Origin: Kushneria avicenniae
GTDB taxonomy: Bacteria > Pseudomonadota > Gammaproteobacteria > Pseudomonadales > Halomonadaceae
Reading direction: 5' to 3'
NCBI RefSeq assembly: GCF_900112585.1
Contig: NZ_FOLY01000003.1
Coordinates: 310,001-374,000 of the forward strand
Length of the DNA: 64,000 nt
In this document: positions 43,534 to 52,379 of the stretch, one piece after another
Layout of the letters: each line of letters starts with the position of its first letter
How positions within the stretch are numbered: position 1 is the first letter of the stretch
Notes under the pieces: generated by a model
What the model was told of the DNA's origin: nothing
The model's database searches: none
What the model saw: the letters and a program-made list of their open reading frames with translations, nothing else
Program-made: the position numbers and the translations under genes

Positions 43534-44256
43534 TCAGCTGACCATGCCCAGCGTCTCGCGCTGACGCGCAAAGAGCTGCTCGCAGCCCGCTTCGGCCATA
43601 TCCATCATGGCGTTGAGCTCACTGCGCGAGAACGACTTCTGCTCGGCGGTGCCCTGCACCTCGATGATGCCGCCATCGCCCGTCATGACCACGTTCATGT
43701 CGGTCTCGGCGCGCGAGTCTTCGGCGTAGTCCAGATCCGTCACCGCCTGTCCCTTGTAGATACCGACCGACACCGCACTGACCAGCTGCTTGAGCGGATC
43801 CGTCTTGATCTGCTTGTTGCGCTGCAGCGTCTGCAGGGCATCGACCAGCGCCACGCAGCCGCCGGTAATCGCCGCCGTGCGCGTACCGCCATCGGCCTGA
43901 AGCACGTCGCAGTCAATGGTGATGGTGAACTCGCCAAGCTTTTTCAGATCCACCGCCGCGCGCAGGCTGCGCCCGATCAGACGCTGAATCTCGACCGTGC
44001 GCCCGCCCTGCTTGCCGCGGGCTGCTTCCCGACCGCTGCGGCTGTGGGTCGCGCGCGGCAGCATGCCGTACTCTGCGGTGATCCAGCCCTGCCCCTTGCC
44101 GCGCAGCCAGCGCGGCACGCCGGCTTCAACGCTTGCGGTGCACAGCACCTGCGTATCGCCAAAGGCGACCAGCACCGAACCTTCGGCATGCTTCGTATAG
44201 CCGCGGGTCAGGGTAATTTCACGGGTTGCCTCGGGGGCACGTCCACTGGGTCGCAT
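43534..44256 (-). CDS. rph: Ribonuclease PH
   Basis: RNase PH trims tRNA 3' ends by phosphorolysis. The 240-residue protein matches the family from [27 protein letters not shown] through [22 protein letters not shown] to the end. I chose the ATG at 44256; the frame is open 70 codons upstream, but that part is unlike the family. It is divergent from yicC with 127 bases between the starts. Confidence 0.95.
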   Translation of the reverse strand: MRPSGRAPEATREITLTRGYTKHAEGSVLVAFGDTQVLCTASVEAGVPRWLRGKGQGWITAEYGMLPRATHSRSGREAARGKQGGRTVEIQRLIGRSLRAAVDLKKLGEFTITIDCDVLQADGGTRTAAITGGCVALVDALQTLQRNKQIKTDPLKQLVSAVSVGIYKGQAVTDLDYAEDSRAETDMNVVMTGDGGIIEVQGTAEQKSFSRSELNAMMDMAEAGCEQLFARQRETLGMVS

Positions 44257-44383
44257 GACACTCTCTCTACTGGTAAAAATGAAAACATAAACCAAAAAGC
44301 GGGCCGGGCATCTTACACGCCTGCCTGCGCAATGAACGAATCGTTTAGACTGATCAATCTTACCTCTCATGCAAGGATGACCC

Positions 44384-45250
44384 ATGGCACGCAGCATGAC
44401 CGCCTTTACCCGCCAGACGCTGGATGCCGACTGGGGCAGCCTTGCGCTGGAACTGCGCTCGGTCAACCAGCGCTACCTCGATCTGCACTTTCGTCTGCCC
44501 GAGGCCCTGCGCGATCTCGAAACGCCGTTTCGTGACAGCCTGCGCGGTGCCCTTTCCCGCGGCAAGATCGAATGTTCGCTGCGCTTTGAGCGCGCCCAGA
44601 GCGGCAGCGACGGTCTCGACATCAACGTCGAGCATCTGGAAGTGCTGATGGAGACGCTGACGCGCCTGCGCCGTCACGCCCCGGAAGCCTCGATGCCGAC
44701 CCTGCTGGAGCTTCTGGACCATCCCGGTATTGCCCGCGGCGGCGAGATCGACATGGACGCCGTACGCGCGGGAGCACTCCAGCTGATGTCGCAGGGCCTC
44801 GAGGACCTGAACGCCGGCCGCGAGCGCGAAGGGGAGCAGCTCTGCGCGTTGATTCGCGAGCGGCTCGGTGCCATTCGCACTCAGGTCGAGGAGGTCCGCG
44901 GCCATCTCCCGGCCGTGCTGGAGCGTCAGCGCCAGCAGATCCTGGAACGCCTGGAGACCGTGAAAGCCGAACTCGACCCGGCCCGGCTGGAAGCAGAGAT
45001 GGCGCTGATCGCACAAAAGGCCGACGTGGCCGAAGAACTCGACCGGCTGGAAACGCATGTAGGGGAAGTCGAACGACAGCTCAAGCAGAAGGGGCCGATC
45101 GGACGCCGACTGGATTTTCTGATGCAGGAGCTCAATCGCGAAGCCAACACGCTCTCGTCCAAGGCCGCGGTCACCGACACCACCCGCTGCGCAGTGGAGC
45201 TGAAGGTGCTGATCGAGCAGATGCGCGAGCAGATTCAAAATATCGAGTAG
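44384..45250 (+). CDS. yicC: YicC family endoribonuclease
   Basis: The 288-residue protein has both family domains: the N-terminal [33 protein letters not shown] region and the C-terminal DUF1732 ([22 protein letters not shown]). YicC cleaves RNA and has been linked to small RNA turnover. The gene is intact to its stop codon. Genomic islands are known to insert at the 3' end of yicC, and here an integrase gene follows. Confidence 0.93.
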   Translation: MARSMTAFTRQTLDADWGSLALELRSVNQRYLDLHFRLPEALRDLETPFRDSLRGALSRGKIECSLRFERAQSGSDGLDINVEHLEVLMETLTRLRRHAPEASMPTLLELLDHPGIARGGEIDMDAVRAGALQLMSQGLEDLNAGREREGEQLCALIRERLGAIRTQVEEVRGHLPAVLERQRQQILERLETVKAELDPARLEAEMALIAQKADVAEELDRLETHVGEVERQLKQKGPIGRRLDFLMQELNREANTLSSKAAVTDTTRCAVELKVLIEQMREQIQNIE

Positions 45251-45583
45251 GGTCTATCAAAAGCCACAACGATACATAAGACCATTGTTTCTAAAGAATT
45301 TTTATCGACAACCATTCCACTGACGTCTATCAACATCTATCAAAATCCACATCCTTTTGGGTAGTAAAGTGGGGAGTAAATTCATTGCCTCCCCACTTTT
45401 TGCCGTTTATCATCGAAAGTACTCCCCACCGCTTGCCGATTCTGTAACGTTCACAGTGAGTTAGCTGCCCATCGCTCGAAGGGAGCAGGCATAGGCAGAC
45501 GCTCTTTTGTGGCAGGGCTGGATTATTCGGGGTATCCGGAGAGACCGTTCTCCATCCGCTTTCACTGAAAAGAGAAAAGAACC
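45251..45583. other. Left attachment region of island 2 with integrase-type repeats
   Basis: No gene is visible in these 333 bases. Just after the yicC stop, TCTATCAAAA followed by GCCACA occurs at 45253, and nearly the same (TCTATCAAAATCCACA) at about 45337. GGGTAGTAAA and GGGGAGTAAA follow in tandem near 45359-45380, with the inverse ACTCCCCAC at about 45421. Repeats of this type beside an integrase are typical arm-binding sites. The core attachment sequence is probably the last bases of yicC. I did not find its second copy in the window. Confidence 0.5.
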
Positions 45584-46828
45584 ATGGGAAGCCTCAATGC
45601 CAGAAAAGTGCAGGCCCTTATCAAGGGCGGCAAAGCCGGGCGTTACAGCGACGGTGACGGCCTGTACCTCATGGTGCCGCAAAAGGGCGCGCCATACTGG
45701 ATGTTGAGATATACGCTGTTGGGTAAACGCCGGGAGATGACGCTGGGCAAACAGGCTCATCTCTCTCTTGCAGAAGCTCGAGCCAGAGCTCAGGATCATC
45801 AGAAGCTGGTTCAGGATGGCGTTGACCCCATCGAGGCGCGCAAGCAGGAACAACAGATGTCGATAAAAACCGTCGACGACCTGTTTGCAGACTGGTATCC
45901 GGATCTTGAGAAACGGCTCAAGCATCCCAGAATCCCCTACCGTATTTATCACAAGGAGGTGGCCCCCAGTCTCGGCAAACGCGAGCTGGATACCGTGACG
46001 CCCATGGAAGTAAGGAGCATCATCAGGAAGGTGGCCCAAAGCGGTCGACCAACGATCGCCAACGATACATTGATGTATCTGAAGCAGTTGTTTAACCACG
46101 CCATCAAGCTGGGGCTTATCACCTATAACCCCGCGACAGCTTTCAACGTCAATGATGCTGGCGGCGTGGAAAAGAGTCGTAGCCGGGCCCTGACCCTAGA
46201 CGAAATCAACACCGCCTTCAGCGTATTTCGAGACAACAGCGCAAGCTTCAGTCGAGAGAACTATCTCGCCTGCGCGCTTCTGCTTGTACTGGGAACACGA
46301 AAGACCGAGCTGACCGAGGCGAGATGGAAAGAATTCGATCTACCCAATAGTCAATGGACGCTGCCCGGCGAACGCAGCAAGTCCGGCAATGGGATCAGGA
46401 TTCCGCTTCCTCCTCAGACCATCAATTGGCTGGAGGAGCTCAAGATACGGGCCTGCGGCTCGGAGTTCGTATTCCCCAGCCGACGGGGCAACAGCTCGCC
46501 CCATATGGGCAAGGACACACTGAACCGCGCTATCGCCAAGCTGTTCGGCAGCGAGCCCGGCAAGAAGCAACAGCCAGAGAACCGAATGGGAGATCTGGAG
46601 CCCTTTACCGTGCATGATTTACGGCGGACCTGCCGGAGTCTGCTGGCTGCTACGGGTACACCGGCGCATGTGGCGGAGCGCTGCCTGAACCACAAGATCA
46701 AAGGCGTTGAAGGCATCTATGATCGGTACGATTATTTCCAAGAGCGAAGAGAAGCGATGATTAAAGTTGCCAATCTTGTTGCACCTGCAATCATCATTAA
46801 TTTGGCTGATTACCACTTTTCGTTGTGA
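45584..46828 (+). CDS. Tyrosine integrase of island 2
   Basis: The 414-residue recombinase has the DUF4102-like arm-binding domain (GRYSDGDGLYLMV), a core-binding domain and the catalytic domain with Arg in LGTRKTELTEARW, HDLRRTCRSLL, CLNHKIKGVEG and the nucleophile Tyr in GIYDRYDYF. It is in the same broad P4 family as the island 1 integrase but clearly a different protein. Its position directly after yicC suggests a yicC-specific integrase, as in some mobilisable islands of Vibrio. The start has only a weak ribosome site. Confidence 0.92.
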   Translation: MGSLNARKVQALIKGGKAGRYSDGDGLYLMVPQKGAPYWMLRYTLLGKRREMTLGKQAHLSLAEARARAQDHQKLVQDGVDPIEARKQEQQMSIKTVDDLFADWYPDLEKRLKHPRIPYRIYHKEVAPSLGKRELDTVTPMEVRSIIRKVAQSGRPTIANDTLMYLKQLFNHAIKLGLITYNPATAFNVNDAGGVEKSRSRALTLDEINTAFSVFRDNSASFSRENYLACALLLVLGTRKTELTEARWKEFDLPNSQWTLPGERSKSGNGIRIPLPPQTINWLEELKIRACGSEFVFPSRRGNSSPHMGKDTLNRAIAKLFGSEPGKKQQPENRMGDLEPFTVHDLRRTCRSLLAATGTPAHVAERCLNHKIKGVEGIYDRYDYFQERREAMIKVANLVAPAIIINLADYHFSL

Positions 46829-46928
46829 GCTCTTTTGATAATTCTCTCAAGGGTTTGGTAAATTTTTTCATCTCTGTTTTTTGCCAGACTATCCAACTGT
46901 TTTTTTGATTCACTGCTGATATATGTAT

Positions 46929-47723
46929 TTAACGGTGATTTCTCGGATTGTTTTTTTCGATACTCTCTTTGATCCCAAGCTTTTTTAGTTTTAAAACAAA
47001 AAGTTCTTTTGTCCCGACTTCAGCCTCCCAATAATCTAAAACAGCAAAAGCACAATAGTAAGCTTGCTCACTATTCAGTGGACGAAGTGACCAAAACATT
47101 TTGTTAAGCAAATGCTTTTCAAACTTTATTTTCATATAATCCCAAGCCCAATCGCACTGCTCTTTATTTTTAAAATTCAGCCAAGCAAGCTTTATTTTTT
47201 CTCTCCTCTTATACTCCCAGCCTTTTTTTAATTTATCCATCATGTTGTTTTTTGTAATAGATAACTCATTCCAATTATCAAAGAATGCCACTACTTTTTG
47301 ATAACTATTTTTGATGTCGAAAAAATCTTCCGTTTCAACAATGTTATCGAAGAAAGTAGTGTGAGCATTTGATTTCGGAAGATCATATTTTTGGTCAATA
47401 AAAGACATAATTTTTATCTGATCATCGGTAGCCCATTTCAGGACACACCAAACAAAATTACAAATGCGCCTCTCATCTTTTATCCAAGAGAAATCTTCTT
47501 CTGATAAAAGCTTTGCTTTTCTGGCATCTATTAATTTAAGGATAACATCCGTCTTTTTATCTTCTTGCAAGCTTTTAAAGTAATCAACCATGCCGCTATA
47601 AGATGAATCAATACCTTTACCACGATCCATCTCCTGCCTCAAAGCACTTGCATAAAAATTGCGGTATCTATCGTTCTTAAGCTCCAGCTCCTTAAAATAA
47701 GGAAACCCCGCATCTATAGGCAT
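46929..47723 (-). CDS. AT-rich orphan protein next to the integrase
   Basis: This 264-residue protein has no family I recognise. It is rich in Lys, Asp, Phe and Trp, mostly helical and soluble, with no signal or membrane segment. Codon use is strongly AT-biased compared with the integrase, a sign of recent transfer. The gene is convergent with the integrase. Orphans in this position are often defence or counter-defence cargo, but nothing in the sequence proves it. Confidence 0.65.
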   Translation of the reverse strand: MPIDAGFPYFKELELKNDRYRNFYASALRQEMDRGKGIDSSYSGMVDYFKSLQEDKKTDVILKLIDARKAKLLSEEDFSWIKDERRICNFVWCVLKWATDDQIKIMSFIDQKYDLPKSNAHTTFFDNIVETEDFFDIKNSYQKVVAFFDNWNELSITKNNMMDKLKKGWEYKRREKIKLAWLNFKNKEQCDWAWDYMKIKFEKHLLNKMFWSLRPLNSEQAYYCAFAVLDYWEAEVGTKELFVLKLKKLGIKESIEKNNPRNHR

Positions 47724-48142
47724 GTCATCTCCAAACTTCTATCAATAAAAAAGAACTACGTAACCATACTGTAGAGTTATCGGGCTATTCCTGAGTAACT
47801 TTAGGGCTATTTTCATGGAGATCTTATAAGGTTTATGGCACAAGTAGAGAAGCTGGACCGCTCCAAGCCTGACCCCGCTTGCTCTCCTAGCCATTCTCAG
47901 TCTGTTGTATCGATTTGGTTGGAGACTTATGAAGGCTCACTCAGAGCCAGCCAAGTCAGTTTGAGCATTTCGGTGAATCGGCCCTGCAAACCGATGATTA
48001 GTAATCATCGGCATCAGAAAAGACATTTCGTATTTCACGGAAGCTCTATAGGCCTATCAGTTTTGATAGCTGCAGATAGATCCAAAAAGTGTTTTCTTAC
48101 ACATGCGTCAGATCTCATGAGACGAATACGGAGCTTCGCATC
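47724..48142. other. Divergent regulatory gap before the AlpA-like gene
   Basis: No supported gene. GGGCTATT occurs at 47782-47789 and 47804-47811, two direct copies 22 bases apart (about two helical turns), a possible regulator site. The gap must hold the promoters of the orphan gene (leftward) and the AlpA-like gene (rightward). Confidence 0.35.
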
Positions 48143-48334
48143 ATGAGATTACTCAAGCTGAAAGATGTCATATTTTTAACAGGGCTGGGGCGCTCTACTG
48201 TTTACAAGTACATCGCTGAAGGCAATTTCCCCAAGCCTGTTTCTTTAGGCGAGAGAAACGTTGCCTGGGTTGAGAGTGAAATCAATGATTGGATTTTTCT
48301 AAAAATAAAGATGAGAGATGAGGCTAAACTCTGA
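48143..48334 (+). CDS. AlpA-like HTH regulator of island 2
   Basis: A 63-residue winged HTH: LLKLKDVIFLTGLGRSTVYKYIAEGNFPKPVSL, then NVAWVESEINDWIF. It closely resembles AlpA excisionases. GGAG lies before the ATG at 48143; the frame extends upstream to 48089 without support. It probably controls integrase expression or excision of island 2. Confidence 0.85.
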   Translation: MRLLKLKDVIFLTGLGRSTVYKYIAEGNFPKPVSLGERNVAWVESEINDWIFLKIKMRDEAKL

Positions 48335-48764
48335 GCTGCATCAGACCATACTCCCGCCCTTTCTCAACCAAGCACTTTAAAAGCTATTAACTTTCTGTCC
48401 CTTCCAATCCCCCTCTGAACTTCCTGGGCCTGCCGTAGTCATTTATTTGCATGACCATGCTTATCTGTCCATTAGAGACATGGACCGCTATATATTTCTT
48501 CAGCAAGCCCGCCAAACCACTTTGAGCTATTTGAACGAAGGCCAGAATTGGCGCAAGAATTTTCAAACCATGCTGTTTGGGCAAAAAATAATGGGGCTGA
48601 TCACGCAACCATGGCGGCTCTTTTTGAGAGCCGCCATGGTTGACGTGTCATCATCCCTACCACATCTCATCGGCTAAATGTCTGAGCCAGGGAAGTTTGA
48701 AATTATTTTTGAGGTGGCCTGATAAAACGCAAAATAGAAATATCTTGAATGATATTCCTTGTAA
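48335..48764. other. Non-coding gap between alpA-like and yqaJ-like genes
   Basis: ORFs here on both strands overlap one another and have no recognisable content, so I treat the stretch as non-coding. Its main feature is a large hairpin, listed separately. Confidence 0.4.
48606..48642. repeat. Large perfect inverted repeat (16-bp stem)
   Basis: CAACCATGGCGGCTCT at 48606-48621 is the exact complement of 48627-48642, with the loop TTTTG. Four further bases (CACG/CGTG) pair after a one-base bulge. No T run follows, so it is not a classical terminator. It could be a terminator for the convergent genes, a protein-binding site or a replication hairpin. Confidence 0.8.
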
Positions 48765-49379
48765 TTACGCTGCTATAACTACGGCCATACGCCTGTCCAT
48801 TTCTTCATAAAACGCCGCCACACGCTCGGCGATTTTCTGAATTATTGCCTCATCACGATAGGCACGTTTCACGAACAGCGGCATCCCCGGCCAGTAGCTG
48901 ACAAAATCGATCCACTCGCGTTCGCTCACCCAAAGCCCACCCTGACACTGGGCTATATGCTCCTGTGGCAACTCATCGGCAATCAGCAGCTCGATCTGGT
49001 ATTTGGGCAGTTTGGTCTTTACCTCAATGAGCCCATCACTGCCTACCAGGCTATCCGGTGAGTAGCCGGCTCTATGGTTAAGAATGATCCCGACCTGCTC
49101 CAGATGAGCATTGCCGGTAGCCTCGCTATAGAGTTCCCGTGCCACGGGTTCCAGTGTATGCCCACGCTGGGTATGGGCATTGCCCGAGAAAGCATCTGCC
49201 GATTCGCCGGTAATGCGTTCTCCAATTAGCTGGTGCATGTAGCTCAGGGCACCGGCCCCGAAACCACCCGGCCCCTTGCCCTTGACCAGTAACGTCTTGA
49301 GCTCTGACATGGTAACGATGCCCAGCCGTGCGGCATGCCACTCGGGTGTTCCCTGCTCGCAGTTGAGTATCTGCATCAT
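48765..49379 (-). CDS. YqaJ-type (lambda exonuclease-like) recombination nuclease
   Basis: The 204-residue protein has the YqaJ fold signature: QGTPEWHAARLGIVTMSEL at the start, RGHTLEPVARELY, and the PD-(D/E)xK site as SPDSLVGSDGLIEVKTK (Asp, then Glu-x-Lys near residue 120). It would resect double-stranded DNA ends for strand annealing by the ERF protein encoded upstream. Together they form a phage-type recombination module on the island. Confidence 0.9.
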   Translation of the reverse strand: MMQILNCEQGTPEWHAARLGIVTMSELKTLLVKGKGPGGFGAGALSYMHQLIGERITGESADAFSGNAHTQRGHTLEPVARELYSEATGNAHLEQVGIILNHRAGYSPDSLVGSDGLIEVKTKLPKYQIELLIADELPQEHIAQCQGGLWVSEREWIDFVSYWPGMPLFVKRAYRDEAIIQKIAERVAAFYEEMDRRMAVVIAA

Positions 49380-49418
49380 GCGCTCCTGAAGGGTGTGACG
49401 GCATATATGGCGAGGGCG

Positions 49419-50174
49419 TTAACCCTCGCTCGCCTCGCCATGTGGTGGCTGTTGTGGCTGGATGCGCTTTTGCAGTGAAGCACGCAGCCTGTCGAAATCA
49501 TTCTGGGGGACCTGCTCGGCATCGCCATAGCGACCGATGAACCACTCCTGTGTGGTTGTCGGGCACCGGGCGATCAGCTGCCGAAGCTGTCCGGCCTGAA
49601 AGGAGGTGATCCGCTTCATAGGGGCAGCGGCATGACCATCATCGTCCTGTCCCCGCGTGGTGATGTTGAGCAGCGCGCAAAGCACGTAGCGCTTGCCATA
49701 GCTGGTCGAGGAGCCAAAGGCCTGCACGGCGTTCTTGTTGCCGCTGACATCGGCAGGAAGCAACATGCTGGTCTCTTCGCGATGGCCATCCCGATGCATC
49801 AGCACACCGGTCACCTGAATGCCGCGTTCCTGTGTCTGAATGCGAAAGCTCACGGCAAAGCCGTGGCGCTGCAGGATAGGCCGCACCGTATCGACGATAT
49901 CCTCCAGCGTGGCGTAGTGACCGTTATTACCCTTGCCTCGCTCGACAATGCTGGGCAGCTCGGTCTGCATGGCGGCCATGGCACTGCTGTAGGCCATCAG
50001 GGACTGACGATCGAGGACACGCTCCTGCATCTGCAGCAGACGCTCCATCTTGTCGATGTCCACATCGGGGTTGAGCGCTGCCCGTTCGATCACCTGAATG
50101 ATGGCAGTGCTGTCGCTACTGGATTCAGATGGATGCCGGGTGATGTTGTCCTGCCGTGTGATTGACTGCGTCAT
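49419..50174 (-). CDS. ERF-family single-strand annealing protein
   Basis: The 251-residue protein shows the ERF core AYSSAMAAMQTELPSIVERGKGNNGHYATLEDIVDTVRPIL and YGKRYVLCALLNI (about residues 60-170), with a low-complexity end. ERF proteins anneal complementary single strands in phage recombination. It is transcribed just before the YqaJ nuclease, a classic pair. Its start overlaps the stop of the preceding small gene (ATGA). Confidence 0.9.
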   Translation of the reverse strand: MTQSITRQDNITRHPSESSSDSTAIIQVIERAALNPDVDIDKMERLLQMQERVLDRQSLMAYSSAMAAMQTELPSIVERGKGNNGHYATLEDIVDTVRPILQRHGFAVSFRIQTQERGIQVTGVLMHRDGHREETSMLLPADVSGNKNAVQAFGSSTSYGKRYVLCALLNITTRGQDDDGHAAAPMKRITSFQAGQLRQLIARCPTTTQEWFIGRYGDAEQVPQNDFDRLRASLQKRIQPQQPPHGEASEG

Positions 50175-50371
50175 GAGGTCTTCTCCGGAAGGTATTCATT
50201 GATGACGTCCTGCAGATCCTCTTCTGCAATACGCTCAAGCGTCATGGACGCGCGGTAAAAGCAGCCTTTGGCACAGACAAGGGTGTCGGCCTGCGTCTTG
50301 TTCTGTTCCAGCATCTGGCGCGACAGGTCAGTCAGCGCGATGGAGATGGATAGAGGGATATCGGTATTCAT
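50171..50371 (-). CDS. Small protein coupled to the ERF gene
   Basis: A 66-residue protein with one predicted helical domain (ISIALTDLSRQMLEQNKTQADTLV, then RIAEEDLQDVINEYLP). I know no family. AAGGAG precedes the ATG, and translational coupling to the ERF gene makes a recombination-accessory role likely, from position only. Confidence 0.65.
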   Translation of the reverse strand: MNTDIPLSISIALTDLSRQMLEQNKTQADTLVCAKGCFYRASMTLERIAEEDLQDVINEYLPEKTS

Positions 50372-50396
50372 GAATCGCTCCTTGCGACGACAAAAA

Positions 50397-50424
50397 AGCC
50401 CGACCAGTTTTTTGGTCGGGCTTT
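50397..50424 (-). terminator. Leftward terminator after the DUF932 gene
   Basis: A 10-bp perfect stem (AGCCCGACCA with TGGTCGGGCT) and a T run on the minus strand. It separates the DUF932 gene from the recombination module. Confidence 0.85.
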
Positions 50425-50457
50425 ATGCGGTTGAGTGGTGAACAACAGGCCTGGTGG

Positions 50458-51423
50458 TCAGGCGATCAGCTCGAGGGCGCTATCCAGTGCCCGATGCTTC
50501 AGATTGGCGCCCTGCCCGAACCAGGCCGAGTCCATGCGGGTATCGTTGCTGCGGGCCCGCTTCTCGTGATCGACATACTCGGTCACGGCGTTGAGCAGCC
50601 CCCAGGCCGTGTCCTTCGCTGTTGCTAAGTGAGATCCACGTCCTTCACCGTGATAGAGCTGCTGCACTCGGTTCATGGCACGACCTGGCTTCCCGGTCGG
50701 CGTGCCCAGCGACGCGTCGGTATTGTTGAGCACGGCCTGGAAGTAACGGGTGGCCTCGTCATGACTGATCCTGCGTTCAGCCAGTGCCTTCATGCGGTAC
50801 ATGAAGTCATCCCACTGCGATACTGAAATACCCAGCTGCTGTTTGACCCGTTGTGCATTGAACTCGGTACTGTGAGGTACCCGAACCATCTGAGAAGCAC
50901 CTTCGATGGCCATACTCAGCGTGTTGTTACAGACCACCCGCACGGAAGTGGGTGTAGCTACTGTGGCCAATGTCCCATCACAGGACGTAGCCAGTAACAG
51001 ATAGCCCCTGACCTCATCCGTGTTCTTGAGTGACGTGCTTAAACCACTACGGGCCAGTGCCCAGAACTTGCGACCACCTTTGAGTACCCCTGCAGTTTCC
51101 AGCTCATACCCCGCGTACTCGGTCAGGTCACGATAAAAATTTAGTACCTCCTGTGGCTGCACCACCTTGTAGCGCTGCGATACGACCGAGAGCGGCACCT
51201 GGGTATCCGAGCGGAACAACACCTTCTGTTCGGGGAAGGAGTGGATGCTGCCCAGATGAGAGGACGAATCGGCAATAAACCGCACCGGCGTCTCTTCGAT
51301 GTGCCAGTTCATGCCGGCCTGCTGCTGCCAGACTTCCAGTGGCTGATGGGGAGACAGCTGCTGTCCCAGCCCATGCCAGGGGGTGTCGCCAACGTACGCC
51401 ATCTGCTCGACTTGATGTGTCAT
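50458..51423 (-). CDS. DUF932 (plasmid/phage-type) protein
   Basis: The 321-residue protein matches the DUF932/TIGR03299 family: PWHGLGQQL near residue 16, LSVVSQRYKVVQPQEVLNFY, and RVVCNNTLSMAI. These proteins are common on plasmids, phages and integrative elements beside recombination genes; their job is not known. The start is the ATG at 51423, with AAGGAG upstream; the frame extends 66 codons more without support. Confidence 0.88.
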   Translation of the reverse strand: MTHQVEQMAYVGDTPWHGLGQQLSPHQPLEVWQQQAGMNWHIEETPVRFIADSSSHLGSIHSFPEQKVLFRSDTQVPLSVVSQRYKVVQPQEVLNFYRDLTEYAGYELETAGVLKGGRKFWALARSGLSTSLKNTDEVRGYLLLATSCDGTLATVATPTSVRVVCNNTLSMAIEGASQMVRVPHSTEFNAQRVKQQLGISVSQWDDFMYRMKALAERRISHDEATRYFQAVLNNTDASLGTPTGKPGRAMNRVQQLYHGEGRGSHLATAKDTAWGLLNAVTEYVDHEKRARSNDTRMDSAWFGQGANLKHRALDSALELIA

Positions 51424-51457
51424 GAGAAAACTCCTTGCTGATAGTGGTATAGACGGC

Positions 51458-51492
51458 AAAAGGGCCCGCCATCGGTTGATGACGGGCCCTTT
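51458..51492 (-). terminator. Leftward terminator after the zinc-ribbon/glycine-zipper gene
   Basis: Nearly perfect arms (AAAGGGCCCG...GATC and complement with one unpaired base) are followed on the minus strand by TTT and a short AT stretch. It lies between two leftward genes. Confidence 0.65.
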
Positions 51493-51535
51493 GAATGAAG
51501 AGATGGGAATGAGTCGGTGCCTCCGAGGGAGACAG

Positions 51536-51871
51536 CTATTGGGTGGATTGAATGCGAAAAGTATGGCCGCAGTAGCAGCACTCGAGGTTATCGAGCACAC
51601 GCTCATCGAGCTCGCTGCCAAACCGGGCGCCGGTCACGCCACCGGCAGCCCCACCTGCCAGGGCGCCGAATACGGCGCCAGCCAGACCGCCTACCGTGAT
51701 GCCTACAGGCCCTGCAAAGGCCCCTGCCAACGCCCCTGCCTGTGAACCACTCCACGCCCCGGCAGCACCGCCTGCAGAGCCCGCTGCCATACCCACGCTT
51801 CCGCAGACCTTGCGCCCCTGATGAAGAGAACGAATTTTAATCGAGCCGCATTTCGAACATTCGGTCGCCAT
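51536..51871 (-). CDS. Split zinc-ribbon protein with an inserted glycine-zipper region
   Basis: This 111-residue protein has Cys pairs at both ends: CSKCG (residues 5-9) and CCYCGH near residue 102. Between them are about 65 residues of Gly- and Ala-rich hydrophobic sequence (GGAAGAWSGSQAGALAGAFAG and so on) like glycine-zipper membrane domains. The two half-ribbons could close into one zinc site when the hydrophobic hairpin is in the membrane. No function is known to me. AGGGAGG precedes the ATG at 51871. Confidence 0.7.
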   Translation of the reverse strand: MATECSKCGSIKIRSLHQGRKVCGSVGMAAGSAGGAAGAWSGSQAGALAGAFAGPVGITVGGLAGAVFGALAGGAAGGVTGARFGSELDERVLDNLECCYCGHTFRIQSTQ

Positions 51872-52379
51872 AACTACCTCCCGGCTTTCTGGAAAAAAAC
51901 TGAAGCCATTTCTTACAGGCTCATGGAGGTAGTGTGCGTCTGAAAGTTTTTTATTCTCGATAACCAAAAATTTAATTGATAATCGTGACGCTAACTTTCA
52001 GAAAATGATGGTTCGAAAAACCCGGTAAAACAGCCACCAAAGGGTGGCTATCGAAGTCTCAGCAGTGGGATATGGATAACTCTTTTTTTCGGATTATTTG
52101 TTATTAAGGTGTTTATTATTTGATCAGGAGTAATAAGTGGATGCTGCATATCACTTAGCCAATGATAGCGACAGGGAAACAAACCAAATAGGCTAAGCTT
52201 CTCAAGAGCTTGGCCTATTTATACTCATCCCTTACACAATCAGTATAGGCTCAAGCCCCTGATTGCCTCAGGGGCCTTGTATTCATTGGCGAGGCTCATC
52301 AGCTTTCAGTCAGAAAAGGTTTGTTTTTACAACCATGGGGAATGCTACGAGGAAAACCAACCGTAGCCAGGAGCACCCC
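51872..52379. other. Non-coding region before the YagK/Gp2-like gene
   Basis: These 508 bases hold no supported gene. Two short hairpins are visible: AGCCACC/GGTGGCT at 52032-52049 and GCCCCTGA/TCAGGGGC at 52255-52275. If the next gene is a rolling-circle-type initiator, its origin could lie here; that is inference. Confidence 0.4.

Noticed and set aside
48387-48677. Overlapping ORFs on both strands in the gap after the AlpA-like gene
   Set aside because: They run through the large hairpin and have no ribosome site or family signal.
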